Assembly (NCBI GenBank): GCA_034008185.1
Contig: CM067089.1
Span: 21,464,213-21,528,212 of the forward strand
DNA: 64,000 nt
Reading direction: 5' to 3'
DNA from: Gorsachius magnificus
Taxonomy: Eukaryota > Chordata > Aves > Pelecaniformes > Ardeidae
Shown: piece by piece, positions 1 through 12,500 of the stretch
Layout of the letters: each line of letters opens with the position of its first letter
Position numbering within the stretch: the first letter of the stretch is position 1
Notes under the pieces: generated by a model
What the model was told of the DNA's origin: nothing
The model's database searches: none
Seen by the model: only the letters and a program-made list of their open reading frames with translations
Made by a program: the position numbers and the translations under genes

Positions 1-3000
1 TTCCTGAAGGATAGATGTTTATTATTTTATTTGCAAAAGAGAATTAAACAGCATAGCTAGACTTTATGAACTGTATTTCTTAGAGGTGCTGTTTAATGAT
101 TAAAAAAAAAATTGTAATTTTTTTGGTCCTTTGCAGAAGCTGGTGAGAAAGCACTGTACGTTCCTTCAGTGGGGGTGCCTCTTGAGTGGTCATAGTGAAC
201 TGGAAATTGCTGTTGCACAGCAAAACTCAGTTGTTTATCTGTTTTCAGCCCAACAAATTTTAAAGTCTGTGTGTATGTAAACTGCGAGACTTGGAGCAGC
301 TGTTTCAAAAAATGTCCCTGATTAGAAGACTGGCTAAGACAGGGTCAGTTGGTGTCCAAGGGCTGAAGCAATTTTATCTGGGTGATGGGGTTGCTTGGTA
401 GTTGACAGGCCAACCAGACTGGCAAATGTGTGTATATTTGCAAGTCTGTGTTGGACCTCGTAGTGGCTATTGGGTCAGTTGTCACTCCTTGAAACTATGG
501 CTGAATTGGTGCTTCTCCTTCTAGCCAGGGTAAATAGCCCATTAGAGTGCAGATTTTGGCCAACCTGGGCTAAGGCTGTAGTGAGTTTCCTGTTGATTTT
601 ACAGATGTACCAGCTTTGTGTGGTAAAGCAACTGAGATGTGAAAGAGCATGTAGGTGTCTAGGAGTCCTTTAGAAGTATCACTGATATTTAAATATGTGT
701 GCATGCGGTCCATAACCCTTAAGGAAATATTTTTCAAGACCCCTTTTTTGTTTAAAAATGATCACTCTTTCAATAACAAAACCAACTGTTCCCAGTCATC
801 TACTGACTGAAACCTCTGACAGGTATGTTTCCACCAGTAGATCGATAAAGATGATATGAGCATCTGCCTCTTAGAGGCTGCTGGCATCCATCAGATAAAA
901 TCAGTTCTGGGAGCAGAGCGGAACAACTAGTTTCTGTGGCACAGCTAAGAGTATGTTTGCTCTGCATCATTTACCGTGTTGTGTAAATATAGGTCTTGTC
1001 CTCCAGCCTGTCCATGCTTATTGAATTTTAGCACATCCTTTTCAACACAGGTGCCTGTGTAAGTTCAGTCATGCTCCCCTGCAGGCATCTTCTTCAGCTA
1101 GGCAACAGTATTTGGGGAACACTGAGTTAACGTAAAGAAACCTCTGCTCTGTTTTATTTTGTCTTCAGGAGTTTCATCCAGAAGTCTTTAACATCTAGGG
1201 CTGGATTTGAGACTGTCACCTGTGTGGAGCCGTATGTGTTGCTTCAGGCAGACTTCTTGGCCACGGGTCCTGCTCTTCACTACCATTTCCCATTGTCCCT
1301 CATAGCCTTACTTTATTTACCTCCCCCGCACCCCTGGAAGGCCAAGCATCGCCTGCTTCCCCCCACACCTCACACATACGCAATGACATGTCTTTTTGCA
1401 TGCCAGTTTGTGTTGGTCTCTCTTCGTCATAGCCTGAGAACATGTCCCTGCCCCCTTTTTCTTCCTCTTGTCTTCTATAGCTTCAATGAACTTATTTTTT
1501 TCCAGTTGCTATAGTTACACTGCCTTTGATGAAATCAGCTAGATCCTTCCCTTACAGTTGCAGTCAATTCGTAGCCATACAGGTTCTGGCAGTAGTCCTG
1601 TCCAATATTAGTCTTCACGTAATCATTATGCCCATATTTTGGGAGGGGCTGTCTTTTCCTGGAACAGAAACAAACATGTATACTGCTATCTATGTAACTA
1701 AAGCTCATAGTCATCTCAAAAATCAATCTCAGCCTTGCAGTACGCACATCTGGCATTCAAGTCATTGGTGATTTAGGCCACAGCTATTCCAGACCTTAAA
1801 CTGAACCTTGCTGATTTTTAATTTGACCATCAGTCAAAATTGAGGGGGGTTCCCTGGTCACTTCTCCTCACTTCTTCTGAAAGACTATTTTACTGTCTTC
1901 TAGGTACTCGAACTCCTACATACAGAGGATTTCAGAACACTATATTTGCTTCCTCCTGTTTTTAAGGGAGGAAGTGCAATTTATATCCATCAACTGAGTC
2001 AGTGCCCAGGACTGTGTTGGGCAGCAACTGGTGGTGTAAGGAAGGGGCTGCCTGCTTTCATAAGCACATGCTGAAGTTTTTGCCTTGCCTTCTCTTTTCT
2101 CAACACAAAGTTTTGAAGTTGTTCTGGGGACGTGCTGTAGGAAGAAATGTCTGGGAGCGCGGGGATCTCCAAGTGTGGGTGTAGCATCTTGGGTATGCAG
2201 CCACCCGGGCTGATTTGGCGTGGGCTTTAGTCATTTAAGGTTGCTTGAATTGTACCAAACCACAGGAAGAAGGTCTGAAACCAGTGTATTAAATCCAAGC
2301 TGATCTAGGAGTAACTGCAGTTGTGTCACCATTTGTTATCTGTGCAGGACTTCTGGTCTCAAGCTCTGAATAATCAGTCAGTGCCAATGAGAACTGAAAG
2401 AGGGTGCTGTTAAAATGTCTCTGCTAGGTTAAATTATCTTCAGGAATAAACACGAAAGAGTTTAGTTCCTAAAATCCCAGACAAAAGGATGTGTTTCTAG
2501 AAACTCTAATCCAGCATGGAGTCTGTAGGAAAAAGTAGTAAACTTGCCCTGTTTTTCAGGGGGTTTAAATCTCAAAGCAATTTGCATCCCAGCTTCACAG
2601 ACTTAGAGAAACATAGATACTGCTCTGTAACCAACTGTTCTGTCTTGCTCTGTTTGTAATATTTGTTTAGAAGAAAGTACCTCTGGTTGGATTTTAGTCA
2701 TAAAAGCTTTTGCAGAAGAAGTTCTAGGCTCTTAACTGTAGAACAATCATGTCCAGTTATCATTATGGTAAACTGATGTTCAGAAACCAAAACCCCTTAA
2801 AGGATGAAATATCTTGGTGAAACCTACTGTTTGTTTTGGTAGGAGGTAAGATTGTCATCCTTATCAGGCAGGGTCTGTGCACTGAGAAGTGAGTAACAGA
2901 TACATTCATCACTGATTTCAGTTTTGAGAATTGCAGCTTCTGCATTTCCATCTTGTATGATATTTCCAGTTTAATTCTGAGTTCTGTGGTAAATATGAAG

Positions 3001-3471
3001 TTCCTCAGTAATTCTGCTTCATCTCCTGAAATGACATGCATATGGTTATTCACAATTGTTTCTGCACATCACTGTGATACTTTTGTTTTTCTTTAAGTAA
3101 GAGCTTTCAGTTTTAGCAGTTGGATGTTTGCCTTTGGATGTAGATGGGGCAGAGCTGAGAAATATCCTTTCCAAAATAGGTGCCATCTGAGGAAAGGGCT
3201 TTGCAGTATTCATAGAGAGAAGAAATCCATGTTCTAGTATTTCTCAGTTTGTATTTGTCTTGCCTATGTGATTTTCTGCAATGTAATACCTTGTTAAGCA
3301 AACAAAACAATTTAGTGATTGTGGTAAATCAGGCTGATGTCAATAGAAGCAACATTCTTAAAAGACACAGCTCTAAGACTTTCTCCATGGAATTTGTTTT
3401 CTAATACCAGCTTTAAAATAGCCTCATAACTGTGATTTGTTGCTGCAGTGATCCTGTTCTTCCTCTTTCAG
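1..3471 (+). other. MARCHF8: MARCHF8 intron (5' portion, truncated by the window)
   Basis: Non-coding DNA upstream of the first visible exon, ending in the pyrimidine-rich acceptor tract before 3472. The short open frames here (60-96 codons) resemble no protein I know. I looked for the upstream exon that should end in E-E-Q and did not find it, so it must lie outside the window. Confidence 0.8.
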
Positions 3472-3522
3472 AATGAGAAGGCTTTGGGGCATTCCATGAG
3501 CCGCTCTAGTAACATCTCAAAG
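3472..3522 (+). CDS. MARCHF8: MARCHF8 coding exon, N-terminal cytosolic segment
   Basis: A 51-bp exon between ttcctctttcag and gtatgt, phase 0 at both ends. It encodes 17 residues, [17 protein letters not shown], which match the MARCH8 N-terminal cytosolic region almost exactly. The segment is Ser-rich and probably unstructured. The exon is too short to be found by ORF length. It was recognised by peptide similarity and its clean splice sites. Confidence 0.93.
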
Positions 3523-6500
3523 GTATGTTCCTTGATATAACTCAGTCTTTGATAAACTTGGGGATACTGGGTTTTCTTTCATTTTAAAACTGGGGTGATA
3601 TACGTGACAATGTGACCGGTAGAAAATGCTTCTTATGCCTGTCTGTCATTGATAGTCACTCTTGAAACATTAGAACTCTCTGGTGTTTTGCAGACTCTCT
3701 TTACAGGTCAAATGAAATGGAAGCTACTGTAGGTTTTGTCTTTCACACTGTCAGCCTCCTTAGCTTGGTAGGAACAAGGTAGATGAGAGATGCCAGAGAT
3801 CTTATCAGGTGGGGGAAGGGGGAGGGGAGGAGAGGAATCGCTCCAAAACCATCACTCAAATACGTTCTTTTATACCGTAAGCTATCTTACATAATGTTCT
3901 CTGTAAGATACGTATAGCTACACAGCCCGTAATACATATTGGATGTGTGGTTAAATGTTATTTTATTGTCACTTCAACACTGAATTATTGTTAGCACATG
4001 AAATGCATTGTTATCAGAGCATGACTATGTAAGTATTTTAAAAAAAAAAAGCTATTACAGGCCCTGATCTTGTAAGGGAAAGATGATGCTCTACCCATTC
4101 TAATCACACTTCAGTATAGCTGATGGACACATCATTGCTTTGGTATGCAATAAGGAAAAAACTGTCTCCTGTCCAAGATAACTTATTACAATACATACCC
4201 TATTCCTACTTCTGTATTACAAATCAGAAGGTTTTTAATTAGCTGGGAGCCTGACACCTTTTTATTTACACAAGTACAGTTGCTTAAAGCTTTCGTGAAA
4301 GCAAGGCTGTGCTGGTTGACCAGTATTTTTCATGCAGTGCGTAAGCCTCAACCCTTTTGTTGCCATAGTTGATGTTGCTGGTAATAGTGACTTTTAGTGA
4401 GAGTCTGAGTCATTATGGCTGTGACAAGCTCAAGTCTCTTTTTCTTCTATTTTGGGTACTTCAGGATATAGGAAGTTATTCTTGCCTATCTCCAGCAGAG
4501 GAAACAGTGGCTGCACTTAATTTTCGGTTTATATGGGCACAGAAAACTTTCACTTTGGAGCAGAAAGACAAGATTACTGGGTGTCTTAAATAATGAGCAG
4601 GGCAACTGTCCAGTGTACAAAGTATTGACCAAGCTGAAGGTGTTGTTATCACAGGTGTTGTTATCACAGAGTGATGCGGGATCATGTTTTGCATTCACAG
4701 AAAGGGTTTTGAAATAAATACCATGAGTATAACTTCTCATCTGTGCTTTTCTAAAATGGGACTGTTCCTGTTCCTTCTTACCCTGGCTCTTCTCTTCTTA
4801 GGGATCCTTAATTGGATTTTCAGGCGTTGTTCAGCAGCAATGGTAGTTTTATCATCAAGTGTCATTGTACTTTTCCCAGAGGGTCTGAAGTTCAGCACAA
4901 CAAGCCTTTTGGCAGCAGCATTTTGGTACCCATAAGAAGCTGCACTGTTCATTCTTAATTTATTGAGAACTGGTAGCATGGCAGAGCAGTGGGAAGGACC
5001 TTGCACTCTGGCAAAGCTCTCCCTGGGAGCCCTGGCAAGCAGACATCAATATTTGCATTCATCTTGAAACACTGAAATGTTCAACATGATTGCTGCGTGG
5101 TGCAAAAGCTAAAGTTCTCAAGGGGGGCAAAAGTCAGCTTTGCTAGTTCAATGGGTGAGACTTTTTGGTAGCAAACATGAGCTTCCCAGAGGTATTGATG
5201 TTCTTACTGCTCCTCGGTCGCCTCTGTGTCTGATCCATTCTGTGCACTTACTCCACTCTGGAGATAGCTTCTAACAAGGGCAAGAGGTGGAAGTTCCACT
5301 GGTAAAATCGGTCCCCTGATTTACCTCATACATCCAAACACTGCCTTGCACATCCAGGCAGTTCAGTGCTAAGCTGCTACAATTTATTTTGCAGTCTACA
5401 GGTGGGTTGCAAGCAATTTGTAGGACAAAACAGGGAAGATTATAGTAGTGGGATGCTGCGTGGAAGCTTAAGTACATGGAAATTTTTTCATTAGTTCTGA
5501 GGTTTACTAGAGAAGCGCCTTTTCTTTTTGTTTAGAATATGTTTAGAATAGTATAACAACCTGGCCAATAAAGCAGATTCAATGCATGTAAAGGAAAAAG
5601 TGTGGAAATGCTGAGCTGCCCCTATAGCCCTTCCTGAAATCCTCAGAGCTTGTTGGTACTGCACCATTTTAAGAGGAGCTATTTAACCAAAGTTGAGTTT
5701 AATCAATTATATGCCACATTTCCAGATATGTTGATGTGCGTGTGTACAGAAATAATGATCACGCTTCCTGCAAATGACTGTTTCAGCTATTCTTTTTCCA
5801 CCCAAATCTAGCTTGCAGCGTAGCAATGTAGCAAATCTGCTACAAATGCTTGGCACTGACACTTGATTCAAAGCCTTTCTGGTGCTGATACGTCATTATG
5901 AACCCGCTGTGATTATTACTGTGTATCTTTCCACTGCTCTCAGTTGCACAGTGCAATATGAGTGGAAAGGATTGAGTCAGAACTCGGCCTCTAGCCAAGA
6001 GAGGATGCTGTGTTACTCCCTGTGACCAAGGAAAGCAATGCCCTAGGGCTAAAAGTGATCAAGGAAGGAGGCAGACAGATGGTGCCTCTGAAAATGAGAT
6101 CAGCTGGTAGAGGTAGTGGGACCTCTCTGAACATAGACCCCAAGTGTTGGGGCCAGGTGGAGCTGTCCCTTGGGAGGAAGGGGCAAAAAGGCAGTTCTCC
6201 AAGACACAGATGCTGAGAGGCTGAAGAGATGCTAGTACATGTGGCCAGGCCAAGAAAAAACAATCACCTGAGTACTTGGCTAGGGATAGAGGCCAGAAGC
6301 AGCAGAAAAAGGAGTCAGGATTAAGATGTAGGAGGATCTTCGTATGGTGCCATTAGGTTTTCTGCAGTCTGTTGCACGCTGGGGAATGTGGCATTCCTCC
6401 AGAGCCTTCTTTGCTTTTTTGGTGTGTGTGTTTCAAACGCTTATTTTAAATCTGCTCCACATGAAATGTTTGCATTTCTGGAATCTTTTCTATGCTTGTT

Positions 6501-9500
6501 TTGAAATAAAAAAAAAAATTAGTGTTGAAGACAGGTTGAATTCATTTAGTTGTGGGACTTGGACATGGCCCGATTCCCAACTTGCCCTGTTGAAGCACAG
6601 TGATGCTGATTGAAACATGCCCGATTGGCACAGGAGCATACAGCCCAGATCCACATCTCAACTGTTTACCCTAAGCCAGCACTTTTGCCAAGAAGCCACC
6701 TTTCACTGGTAAGTGCCTTCATCATCCAAGCCACATGGAGAAATAATTAAGCTTTATAGAAGCTTCGTCCTCTAAATATAGATGAGATTGACCCTAAACC
6801 ACAGCCAGTCACTGAGAGCAGCTAAAAAAGGGATTTTCACAGTGGTGGTAATTCATGCCCTCTGCTCTGATATAAAGGAATTGTGCTTACAAGCAGATTA
6901 AATGAGGTCACTAACAAAGCTGGTCTGTAAACAGTTATCCTCAAATTAGTGATACTGTTTAGCTTTAAAGTGTCTGATAGATCCTGAAACTGATGATGTG
7001 ACGTATGGAAATATCTTCAGGTCATCTGTGTGCTGCTCCTGTCATCTCATTGCTCTGGAGGGCTGATTTTAGCATAGTGGGAAAACGCTTTGTAGTCTTA
7101 TTTTCGTGGCCTTTTAAAGGGTAACTTTTGAAAATGCTAATACTGGCATCACAGCAAAGGAATCAGAAGTGCACTCCTTAAAAAATGTAAATGCTTTGTC
7201 TTTTCTGAAGTTCTGTACAGTTTTATCTTTTGAGCAGAAGCACACTGTAAAGTATTAAATTATTCTTGGGCTGAATGGCAGCCAGTGCAGATGCAAAGTG
7301 GTAGCCTAAGCTTGCTATGAAATTTAAAATCCATTTGGGCTGTTCATCAGCTTGGAACAGATTTAGAGAAGCATATGAATACACACGTCCACTGTTGCCT
7401 GAAGCTTTGATGGATTCAGTGAGCGTTCGTCCGTAGAAAAGCAGTCCAGGTTTTTCAGTCACAGAGCTTAGCTTTCCTGTAGTCTATCAGATGACCAAGG
7501 CTTACTGGAAAGAACTGCTGCTCGAAGGTGTTCTGTTCAGGTACATGAGCCTGGGGGTAGGGAAAGAGAAGTTGCTTAAAAAAAATGTAAAAATCCTTCT
7601 ACTGAGCTATTGGGGAAAGGAAAAGACAGGACAAAAATTGTGTAGTGTGAAGATTAAGGTACGCTCTCTTTTCTCTACTCACAAGAGCAAGTAATCTCAT
7701 GCTGGGGCACAGTGCACGTCGTTGATGTGGCCATGCGACAGCCTCCCTGTGCTGTGATAAATCCCCTCTCCTGGGGCTGGATTCCTACTTCATATAGGTA
7801 TGATGACACCCTGTGAAGGAGGGTGCTGCTGCAGGAGGTTCCTTTCCTCTTTTGTTCCCGCAGTCCATTCAAGGTATTTTGAGGAAGATTTTAAAGTCAA
7901 AGGGCCTTTTTTTTTTTCTTTTTTTTTTTTTTTCTCCTTCTTCTCCCTGCAGAGCCAGTGTAGTTGTTACTGGGTTTAGTCAACATTAATCCTGTACTAT
8001 AGGCAGGTTGAATTACACTTGGGGAGATTTTGACAGGCTAGATGGCCTCCTTTCTCTAGTGCCTTTGGCTCTGGTATCTCTAGAGAAAGTTCCTGCCAGA
8101 ATCCTCCTTTAGATTTCTTCAGGAATAATGAGGGGAAGCTGACTTCAGCTTTGCTTCTAGTTTCTAGACATAATTTTAATTATAGTCATACACATGATAT
8201 AAAGTATGGAACAAAGTTCTTCCAGCAGCTCACTGCTGGTCCCTGTTGAATTGTTGCCAAAATTACATGGTGGAGTTGATCAACCCGAAAATTTCAGATG
8301 CTTATTTCCCTCATCTTCCCCCTGCCCCAGTATTTTTAACCACTGTCCATTCTAATAATGCATCTTATCCCAGCTAAAGACACTTGATTTTAATATGCCC
8401 TGCAAGTCAAAATGGCACGAGTCTGGTAGGGAGAATTTAATGGAGAAGACCAGAAGTTATTGGTGTTTGATCCTGCCACGCTGGTATTTAGGAAAAGCTT
8501 TCAAAAGCAGCCTGTCAGCAGGGCTGTCTGCCTTTCACAACGTCCAGTCTGTCTGCAGGTGACCCGTTCTGGCTACCTCAAGTGTCAGGTTGGTAAGCTT
8601 GGCACAGCTGGTTGGTGGTGTTGCACTGCTGCCTGGGTGTGCTAGTGCAGCTGGAGGCCTCCCTTTGGCATGGGTGCAGTGAAACAACCATGCCTGTTCC
8701 ACAGATGAGCTTTGGAGACCGTACAGCTACAGTGCACTTTAGTGAGAGCCATCAGCCGATGCATATATGGAATACAGCACTTGCTGAAAGCATAAAAACG
8801 CAAATATGTTGCATCCTGGTGAATGGCTGGAGCCAAGCCATTGTATTTGTTCTGCAGTGGCTTGAGAGAAACAATGGATGTGTCCCTTGGGTTTCATCAA
8901 GACCTCCCTGCCTGCCTCCAGCCCAGGCCCAGGACTTCTCAGCGCAGCAGGCAGAACTGAATTTTGCCACTGGGGTCCTGGAGCTGCCCCTGTCAAAGGG
9001 AGGGGAGGTGAATGAGGCAGGGGTGGCACAGAGTCTGATTCCCTGGGTCTATTTGTAGATGTCCTTTCCCTGAGGACTGAAGACTAGCCAGGTTAGCTAT
9101 GGAGCGCCTTGCAGTGGCACTTGGTGCCTTTTTTAAAGGCCCCCATCACTGTTGGGTTTTTTTTCCTAGATTACTGTCTGTACGTAGATCCTGCCAGAGG
9201 AACAGATATGGGGGGGGGTTGCTCTTGGTTTCTGTGGTGTGAACTAAGGAGGGAGCAGAGCCCAGGGCTTTTGCTGCCTCTGGAGATGTACCATGCAAGA
9301 TAAGTGCCTGACGTGTCCATGTCTAGCAGCAGCCTTGCCTTCTTAATATACATTTAAACAGGATCTGTGTGAGAGAGATAAAATAGCTCTTTGGCAATGA
9401 GTTCTTCTAAAACACAGGGTGTGATAACCATCCCTCTGATTCTGTCTTTCCCATGTGTTTCTGCCACATTTGTCACTGTGATGTGTTAATACCGGGAGAG

Positions 9501-12500
9501 CCAAATCTGATTCGAACAAAACTCCCAGTGGCCCATTGCACATCACAGCACTGTGATCTCGCTGCTGGAAAAGCATCGCAGTGCCGGGGGATTGCTTGAG
9601 GCCAGAGGGTGGGGGGATTAAAGGTCGTGGGCCTCAGTCACTGGTGGTACTTGGGACAACTCTGGGGCAGTGGTGGGAGATGTCTGCACTTAGCCAGCAC
9701 ACACTGTGGTCAGCTGTGTCTGGCTAATCCCCAGAGGACTGGTGGTAGTTGGCATTGGCTCAATGGAGAAGACCATCACTGTGCTCCTGTTGTCCTTACA
9801 TGGAAGGGAGGCAGACAGAAACTGCTGCAATGGTCTAGTGGTGCTGGAGATATCTTTTAGCATCCATCTTCTTGACAGCAGGTGCAGCTACCTTTTAGGA
9901 TTTTTATTTCTCTCTTTTTTTTTTCCTTAGCCTAGCAGAAGAGCGTAGTTTTGAAACGAGTTCATCACAGTGTAACATAAAGGCAAACCCATAGTCAAAA
10001 TGCCAGCTTGAAATTTGGGTTGTGGAGCACTTGGCTCCTTGCTCTATTGCTAAATTTGTATTGTCTGAAGCTACTTGTGCTGCAGTTCCTCCTGAGTGAA
10101 AGACTTAAAATTATGTTTCTTTTCTCTAACACTTTGTCTGCCCAAAGGAGAGGTGCATGCTTGATTATTAAATGTGTATAGTGCTTAGTGTGTTAGTTCC
10201 AGATCCTTAGCTGAGACTTCTAGGTGTTTTTGTAGAACAAATAGCAGGGCCACAGGACTGTTCCTATTCATGTGACACCTAGAAATGAAGAAGTTTGCAG
10301 GTGTGGGGGAAAACCTTTTTGCTTCCTTCAGAATTCCAGTCAGCGGAAGAATTCATCTGGAGTTAAATTGATTCTAACTTTTTACCTTCAATGAATAATT
10401 TAATAAGGTTTTAAGAAAGTGATAGGTCCTGTTCTTTAAAATGAGGTATAATTGCTAGTAGTGAAGTGCAGCCCAGAGTGAGATGAGAGCAACTACACCC
10501 AGAAGTGCCATCTTGGATAAGCAGGTTATCTTGGAATATACCCAAGCCATTGAGATATTCGCTATGGCTCACTTCAAAGATGGCTTTATTTTCTGAGGCA
10601 GGGTGCGGTTTTTGATGTGCAACATGTAATCACAAATAGGTAATCGGAAAAGGCCGAGTTCTTTCACCAGCAGATCACACTGTTCATGGAGTGGCGGCAG
10701 AATGAGAACAACCAGCTATGGCAGCACATTATATATATACACGTGTGTGTGTGTGTAAATATATATATATATGCACGCACACATACACACACACACAGAG
10801 ATACATATATTTATATATAAAAAGATATATATTTCTTCCTGATGGCAACCCTCCAGAGAGCTGTAGGCTTCCAGGGATTGCTGCCTCCAGAGTCATCGTG
10901 ATTATCTAAACAGCAGTGCAGAAGGCCACGCTGTGACCCCACTGAATTGCATTAGATGGGAATGTCAATATATACAATTAACTAACTGTTGACCTTTAGT
11001 CCTGAGCTATTTTAGGCAACCAGTCTGGCTGTACAGGGTAACTCACTAGCACATAGCTCCAAGGCTTATTTTTGGAGATGATATTCCTCCATGTGAAGGG
11101 CATGAAAGTCCACAGAGATTCAGCAAGTGATTTTGAGGTTAGAACAGTCCAATTCAGGCTGTCAAGGCTACGGCTACCCATCACATAATGAGCATGGCAG
11201 AAAGCTCCTATGACAAGGAGTGCTTTAAAACCTACTATTGCTGTGGCCATCGTAAGTAGCCAGTTCAACCAACGGTGCTGCTAACCTGGGATGCTGCTTG
11301 CTGGGGCATTAAGGATGGTGCTACAGAGCGGTGAAGGCTTTGATTGCTTATTTTCCCAGCCTCTTCAGAGCTGAGCCTTGCGTGGGAGCAACATCAGAGC
11401 TCCAAAGTAGCTGGATCCACCTCTCTGTTGCATTCAACTATCACATTGCCTCTTCTTTGCCCTGTTCTGGCCCAAGGCTGCCAGTGTTTCTTCTTTTCTG
11501 TGGCACCTCTCTGCCTAATAGCTGCTGTATTGGAGCCAGTAAACCCAGGCAAACTGTGTGGACTGGTGAGTGTCAGCCGCATGCACCTCTGCTGCTAGGA
11601 CTGGCAGGACTTACTTCCTGGGCTCTTGGCAGCAGCTTGCATTTTACTATGCTCTTCTCTTGTCAGTGAGTTGTGCCTTGCCATTGGAGGCTCATTGCTC
11701 TGACCGACTGATGTTCCTCCGGCAGCTGAAGCTAGGGAAGTGACTGGCATTAAACAAGCTCAGTAAAAGAAGTGGTTGGGTTTACTTCACCTCACTATCC
11801 TAATCTGATTTGCAATGCAGCTGTGTAAATAGTTGCACAAGCAAAAAGCATGGGGAGAAAGGAGGACTGACTGAGAGACTGGAGGCTCGTGGAACCATGA
11901 CTTTTGGTGGTAGCCACAGCTTAGGTTAGGTGGGGCATAACTTCCTCCAATCTTTTGTTGTTCAACTTCATGGTGCCTTTCAAGTGTGTTAACTTCTGTT
12001 CATATTTTGGTTGCATTTGGTTATGTATAAAGATGGAACCTCCTGTATTAGAGCAGGAGGATAGGAAGAAAAGGAAATGTGCCTCGGATGTGGGGTTTTT
12101 GCGAGCTGTCCTGAAAAGTGCTGACATCTAGAAACAAAATAGTAAGCTTGAAATGCAAATGAAATTCCACAATTTCTTATTTGTCCCAGCCTTTTGATTT
12201 CCCAAGTGGCAAGACTTTGACACTGTCTTGGTGCCAGGCAATTGGATCAAGAAACCAGTGACGTAGTTTCAGAAGGGAAATCCTGGATCATTGAATCTCG
12301 TCATCCGCTATTAGACTGCCACCTCCTATATACCACTGTCTTTTTTTGGAAAGCTTCATTGCTAAAGTGAAGGAGTAGAGAGATTGGATTCATTCTACAC
12401 AGGTTACCTTCCGTGATTTGCTCGTAACATAAAACCTGAGATGGATTTATTAATTGATTTGTGACTTCAGTTCCAACAATATATGGCTCTGTTTCCATGG

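Noticed and set aside
8612..9058. 148-codon + ORF in a MARCHF8 intron
   Set aside because: No recognisable family, no flanking splice signals in agreement, and overlapping minus-strand frames of similar quality.
12250..12330. Faint CR1-like wording (gatcattgaatctcgtcatcc); a similar trace near 13910
   Set aside because: Too short and degraded to separate from chance without alignment to CR1 consensus sequences.
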